In this document: one piece after another, positions 19,257-22,923 of the stretch
Numbering within the stretch: position 1 is the first letter of the stretch
Layout of the letters: every line of letters starts with the position of its first letter
NCBI GenBank assembly: GCA_015680685.1
Contig: MNCI01029653.1
Span: 378,735-401,657 of the forward strand
DNA: 22,923 bases
Source of the DNA: Gnetum montanum
Taxonomy: Eukaryota; Streptophyta; Gnetopsida; Gnetales; Gnetaceae
Direction of reading: 5' to 3'
Notes under the pieces: generated by a model
What the model saw: the letters and a program-made list of their open reading frames with translations, nothing else
What the model was told of the DNA's origin: nothing
The model's database searches: none
Program-made: the position numbers and the translations under genes

Positions 19257-20250
19257 TCACCAAGAATACTAATGAGAACCTCATCAATCTAGCTTCTTTA
19301 GAGCCCTTAGATTCTCTTAGCTCTATACTTGATCTCATTGAGGAAGATTCAATTCCCCAAGTTAATCTTCTGCTTCTAGATCACAAGCTTATCTTAACTA
19401 ATAATCCCCTCATAGATCTCATCATCACTAACCACTAGAATGAGGAAAAGACCTAACAACTAGGGGCAAGCTTACCTAAAATTGTCAGGAAATCCATACT
19501 ATAAACACTTTTTAAAAATTCTATCACCTTTGCATGGGCCTATGACAACATATCTAGTTTAAACTCAACTTTGGTACAATCTAATATCATTCTTAAGGAG
19601 GGATCCAAACCTATCAAATAAAAATTCCAAAAGATTAAACTTGACTTAGCCTTAGCCATCAAGGATTCGATCGCAAAGTTTTATAATGTAGGATTCATAT
19701 GCCCTATAGATTACTCAAACTAGGTATCCAACATCATAGTTATTTCTAAGAAAAACAATGTTATTAGTATATGCATAAATTTCTATGATCTCAATAGAGT
19801 AACATTAAGAGATGACTTCTCATTACCTAACATTGATCAACTCATAGACACAAAAGTAGGTCATGCTTTACTTAGATATATGGATGGTTTTTTAGGCTAC
19901 AATTAAATTCAAATCAACCATAATTATCAATGTTTCACAACTTTTATGATTCCATTGAGAACCTTTTGCTACAGAAAGATGTCTTTTAGACTTAAGAATG
20001 CTGGAGCAACTTTTCAATGAGTCATGATGTTTATACTTAGTGACATTATGTTTAAAACTATTAACAATTATGTGGATAATGTAACTGTCAAGTTTATCAT
20101 AGCAACTGATCACTCCACTAATCTAGACTTAGTCTTTGCCTGATGTAATAAGTACAACCTTTGACTTAATCTTAAAAAGGTGTATCTTTGGTGTAGAAAT
20201 AGGAAAAATGCTGAGATTCCTAGTCTCAGCTAAGGGTACCATAATAGACC
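19257..20250 (+). pseudogene. pol: Element F reverse transcriptase relic (Tat lineage)
   Basis: After a linker (ENLINLASLEPLDSLSSIL) the Tat-type pre-RT motif appears at about 19530 as FAWAYDNISSLNSTLV (family FAWS..DMPGLD..LV). RT continues with DSIAKFYNVGFICPI (about 19668), VISKKNNVISICINFYDLNR and DDFSLPNIDQLIDTKVGHAL. It then shows RYMDGFLGYN (first catalytic Asp kept), FRLKNAGATFQ (about 19987) and NYVDNVTVKF. The second catalytic Asp of YVDD is Asn (codon 20078-20080). Several stops interrupt an otherwise nearly continuous frame. Gag and protease of this element are not seen. Confidence 0.9.
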
Positions 20251-20880
20251 CTAATAAGGTTAAGACAATCATGAACCTTTCACCATACAAATGCTTAAAA
20301 TACATTTGTATCCTACAAGATAGGATCCAATCCATACATTGCTTCATATGCAATTGGATAGATCAATTTCATCCACTTTCTCATCTTCTTAAAAAATCTT
20401 CTACTTTTAATAGAACATAAAGTGTTAAGAGGCTTTTGATGAAATCAAGCATGCTTTCATCAACCTTGTAGTCCTTCGTCCTCCCAACTTTGATCTCCCT
20501 TTTTACCTCTACCATTTCAAGTTGAATCACTCTATTGCTATCATACTTTGCTAATGGCTTGAAGATGGTGCAAATATCCCTATATGCTACATCTCACATC
20601 CTTTCTTTGATTACAAAACACATTACATGGATACCAAAAAAATCTTGTTTAGGCCTTGTCTTTATGTGTAGAAAATGGAGGCATTATCTACTGGGGGCAA
20701 AGATTCATGTAATCTATCGAGGCATTGTCTTATGATCTATTGCTACCAATCCCAATAACAAAAATAGAATAACTAAATGGAAATCCTTGCTCACTAAGTT
20801 TCATCTATCCTATTTCACCTAAAATTTCATTAAGGGACAAGCCATATTGGACCTTTTGACATCAGACCCACTGTTTAGTG
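20250..20880 (+). pseudogene. pol: Element F RNase H relic
   Basis: The RT connection NWIDQFHPLSHLLKKSSTFN is at about 20353. RNase H follows with EAFDEIKHAFINLVVLRPPN, then SCLGLVFMCRKWRHYLLGAK (about 20640-20710), the counterpart of A-V-F-A-x-x-K-x-R-H-Y-L-L-G. Next is KWKSLLTKFHLSYF and, at about 20825, NFIKGQAILDLLTSDP. The last motif, K-G-Q-A-x-A-D-x-L-x-x-x-P, joins the first to the second RNase H in Tat elements and is strongly diagnostic. Multiple stops and frame changes are present. Confidence 0.85.
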
Positions 20881-21376
20881 ATCATTCAACCTTGTCCTAA
20901 GAAAACAAGTGAGGAGTTAACAATATCATCCCAACTCCCACGTTGACACATGAGGATTTTTATTTCCATTTGTATTTTGGTGGTGTCCATATAGCCCAAG
21001 GTTATAGCATAGATTGTGTTCTTCATTAACATGATATAGATTCCATATATCAAACTTGTAAATTAAATTTTCCATGCATTAATAATGTATATGAGTATGA
21101 GGATCTCAATCGATTTTTTCTCTTAGCACTCCATGTAGGAATAAAAAGATTTTCTATTTGTGGTGACTCTTAAGTAATCATATGCTAAGTAAGTAACAAA
21201 TATGCTTGCAAGGTTGAATACCTTCAACCTTATCTTGACTTATCCAAAAATCATGCCTTTCGGTTTGACAAATGCCTACTTGCTCATATCCATCATTCAG
21301 AAAAAATGCTTGCAAATGCATTAGCCATCTCTACCCTTCTTGTGAACCTTGTTTTTCTTAAGATTTTATTAATAAA
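20881..21376 (+). pseudogene. pol: Element F second (archaeal-type) RNase H relic
   Basis: Tat-lineage elements carry an extra RNase H domain between the usual one and integrase. Here NNVYEYEDLNRFFLLALHVG (about 21082) corresponds to N-N-x-A-E-Y-E-A-L-I-x-G-L-x-x-A. SICGDS is at 21156-21170 (family x-Y-G-D-S, metal-binding Asp kept), directly followed by a TAA. YACKVEYLQPYLDLSKN and HHSEKMLANALAISTLL follow; the latter corresponds to R-x-x-N-x-x-A-D-A-L-A with Asp read as Asn. The presence of this domain fixes the lineage. Confidence 0.85.
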
Positions 21377-21600
21377 TTCAACATAGAACACATGAATTAC
21401 ACTCATAGATTCACAATGCATTGGCTTAGTTAGCTTAGAAGAGGATGAACCATATTGTGATATTATTCATTTTTTAAGGAATGATTAACACATTCAACAT
21501 AGGACATACCAATTACACTCATAAATTTACATTGCATTGGCTTAGTTAACTTAGAAGATGAAAAAAAATATTGTGATATTATTCAGTATTAAGAAATTGA
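21377..21600 (+). repeat. Tandem duplication, period 116 bp
   Basis: Copies start at 21377 and 21493. Shared blocks include AATTACACTCATA, TGCATTGGCTTAGTTA, CTTAGAAGA and TATTGTGATATTATTCA. The copies have diverged, so the duplication is old. Confidence 0.8.
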
Positions 21601-21709
21601 GGAGACTCTTGAAAACTTATATTTTTCATAAAAGGATGCTCTTTGAAAACAACCCAATCATTTTTGTATTATTAGTCTTGACATTTTATGTCAAATCTTC
21701 ATATCAAGT
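21377..21709 (+). pseudogene. pol: Element F pre-integrase segment with an internal tandem duplication
   Basis: EEDEPYCDIIHFLRND (about 21435) matches the W-x-x-D-I-x-x-F-L segment between the second RNase H and integrase. A 116-base stretch beginning TTCAACATAG at 21377 is repeated from 21493. After the second copy the frame reads IKKLRRLLKTYIFHKRMLFE, the counterpart of the Tat (K)-x-L-R-R-x-A-x-x-F-x-L-x-x-x-x-L-Y-R-R block. Sequence is then cut at 21709 by LTR D. The integrase should resume on the far side of element D, outside the window. Confidence 0.7.
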
Positions 21710-21781
21710 TGATGAGACGCGATATGCACAAGCAGCGATATTGCGTACGCGATATCGCGGCCGCCGTGATATATCATCCCC

Positions 21782-21807
21782 TGCAATATCGCGTACGCGA
21801 TATCGCA
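21782..21807. promoter_or_regulatory. Near-perfect 26-bp CpG palindrome in U3 of LTR D
   Basis: The centre is ATATCGCGTACGCGATAT, with only one mismatched pair over 26 bases. A related copy, ATTGCGTACGCGATATCGCG, begins at about 21740. Both lie just upstream of TATA. Confidence 0.65.
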
Positions 21808-21822
21808 GTCCATCGCCAAATC

Positions 21823-21830
21823 TATAAATA
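21823..21830 (+). promoter_or_regulatory. TATA box of LTR D
   Basis: TATAAATA, followed by AGATGCGGCA, lies 113 bases into the LTR. Confidence 0.8.
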
Positions 21831-21997
21831 AGATGCGGCACTCCCCTCATTTGTAATCATAGGCTAGAAGTAGTGAAGTTCTAGCGGATTGATCACCCCA
21901 GAGATAGAATATTTTCCATGTGCCCGTAGTAGGAGTCCCCCAAGTGAACAGTTCTTTATTCAAGCAGCTTTGTACCTGAACGCAAGTTGTGTACGGC

Positions 21998-22003
21998 AAT
22001 AAA
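21998..22003 (+). terminator. Polyadenylation signal AATAAA of LTR D
   Basis: AATAAA lies in the conserved context GGCAATAAAGACGAGC, about 170 bases downstream of TATA. Confidence 0.7.
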
Positions 22004-22083
22004 GACGAGCTTTGTGGATAAACCTTGCAGTACATGGATAGGTTTAATTAATGTTATTTATTGCTTTCCTAGTAACGCGGCAT

Positions 22084-22245
22084 GAGTACGACTTGGTTAC
22101 GAGCATTGACGAATGTGTATGGCTAGCCAAGGAATCGGCTATTCATCGCAATTAGATTCTCTTACCATTACCTCCTAGAACGTGGGACAAGTACGACTTG
22201 ATTACGAGCATCTACGGATGTGTACGGCTAGTCAAGGAATCGGCT
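22084..22245 (+). repeat. Direct duplication inside LTR D (57 bp, period 105)
   Basis: Copies at 22084-22140 and 22189-22245 match at 50 of 57 positions, starting AGTACGACTTG and ending AAGGAATCGGCT. LTR A has only one related copy (minus strand, about 1591-1620). Confidence 0.8.
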
Positions 22246-22492
22246 GCTTGTCACACTTAGGCTAGTTAGGTGCCTCAGTACAACCGCTTCGAGCACGTGC
22301 GTTACATGTGGTAATCCTAGTAACGATTAGCATTTGGTAGCCACAGTTGCATAGTTCAGGGTGTGTACAACAAGTGGGAACAGATGCTGACGCTAGGACT
22401 TCGTGCTATAGTTAGAGTTAGTTTTAGTCTCTCAACCCTTCACCCTTTAGCATAGGAGATAAACCATAAAAGACCAAAAAAATCATATACCT

Positions 22493-22536
22493 CAGACTTA
22501 CTTAACCATACACCGTGATAACAACAAGTAAGTCTG
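22493..22536 (+). other. U5 hairpin of LTR D
   Basis: CAGACTTACTT (22493-22503) and AAGTAAGTCTG (22526-22536) are exact reverse complements, an 11-bp stem with a 22-base loop. CCT precedes it and GGAAGACAATG follows, as in LTR B. Confidence 0.75.
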
Positions 22537-22668
22537 GGAAGACAATGATTAATTAACCCCAAGTATTCCTTGTGGCGTTTAGGCATTTAGTCTGCGGAGT
22601 TTGATTGGATCGCGTGTGCTACGCTCGTTTCGCATGGTTGAGTATAGGGGTACCTTGCCACTCATCAT

Positions 22669-22686
22669 TGGTGCCATTGCCTGGGA
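22669..22686 (+). other. Primer-binding site of element D (tRNA-Asp type)
   Basis: TGGTGCCATTGCCTGGGA matches the complement of the plant tRNA-Asp 3' end at 15 of 18 positions. It starts one base after the LTR. Confidence 0.85.
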
Positions 22687-22808
22687 CTAAGTGTTTGTAC
22701 ACCAAGTAGAACATTAGGAAATCTTTCACATCGTTGTGAGCCTTAATGAACCTTTGGGTTAATTAGTTAAATAAGAACATATATAACGGTGAACAACACA
22801 CCAATAAA

Positions 22809-22923
22809 ATGGCTTCTTCTCATAAGGTTAACTCACCTAGGGATAACATAGAAGACAGTCAGTGACATACACATAACCTGAACCAGCCAAGTCCTCAGTA
22901 ATCTAAGGTGACATATACTCATC
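22809..22923 (+). pseudogene. gag: Start of element D gag, cut by window end
   Basis: An ATG 122 bases after the primer-binding site opens MASSHKVNSPRDNIEDSQ. It then meets TGA (22863-22865) and TAA (22899-22901) in the same frame. Position and spacing match the gag start of element A (ATG 109 bases after its primer-binding site). Too little is present to see the capsid domain, so the reading is positional. If right, this copy is also disabled. Confidence 0.4.

Larger units (their letters stand above)
21710..22667 (+). repeat. 5' LTR of element D
   Basis: This 958-bp LTR runs TGATGA...TCATCA and is followed after one base by a primer-binding site, so it is the 5' LTR of a plus-strand element continuing past the window. 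It has U3 palindromes (21745-21810), TATAAATA (21823-21830), the TGCCCGTAGT box (21921-21930), AATAAA (21998-22003), an internal 57-bp duplication and a perfect U5 hairpin. It keeps many CpG sites that read TG or CA in LTR B, suggesting the youngest copy here. The left flank CAAGT (21705-21709) should be its target duplication. Confidence 0.93.

Overview
This window looks like intergenic DNA from a large, retrotransposon-filled plant nuclear genome. I see no intact gene, tRNA, rRNA or CRISPR array. Almost everything recognisable is decayed Ty3/gypsy LTR retrotransposon of the plant OTA branch (Athila/Tat type). The evidence is Gag and Pol motifs in disabled frames, LTRs with TATAAATA boxes, and primer-binding sites resembling the complement of plant tRNA-Asp. 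AT-rich, old, stop-ridden elements that have not been removed suggest a gymnosperm or another giant plant genome, but the sequence alone cannot fix the species.

Layout, left to right. (1) Element A, minus strand: gag (1-1052), primer-binding site (1162-1179) and 5' LTR (1181-2064). (2) Element B, plus strand: protease, RT, RNase H and integrase relics (about 2230-5790), a 2-kb non-coding 3' spacer, polypurine tract, and 3' LTR (7808-8614). (3) Element E, minus strand: gag relic (about 8900-10561), leader, and 5' LTR (about 11300-12190). (4) A minus-strand fragment resembling an FCP1/NIF-type phosphatase (12210-12569), a degenerate minisatellite (about 12700-13160), an unassigned stretch, and a diverged tandem array of about 208 bp period (about 14530-15870). 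(5) LTR C, a solo LTR (17047-18042) with perfect 5-bp target duplications. (6) A probable chromovirus-type solo LTR (18293-19251). (7) Element F, plus strand, a Tat-lineage pol relic with RT, RNase H and a second RNase H (about 19257-21709). (8) Element D, plus strand: 5' LTR (21710-22667), primer-binding site and the first codons of gag, running off the window.

LTRs A, B, C and D form one family. All run TGATGA...TCATCA and have a TATAAATA box. A, B and D, with a weak match in C, share a short TGCCCGTAGT-like box. All four carry a hairpin near the LTR 3' end. The hairpin stem sequence differs almost completely between D, B and the A/C pair, yet base pairing is kept in all four. This looks like a conserved U5 RNA structure and is the most interesting signal here. 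The region upstream of TATA is the opposite: each copy carries its own short repeats and palindromes around a GATA core.

The simplest history is nested insertion: A into B, B into E, and D into F, while LTR C and the chromovirus left solo LTRs by recombination. None of the elements looks capable of autonomous activity within what is visible.
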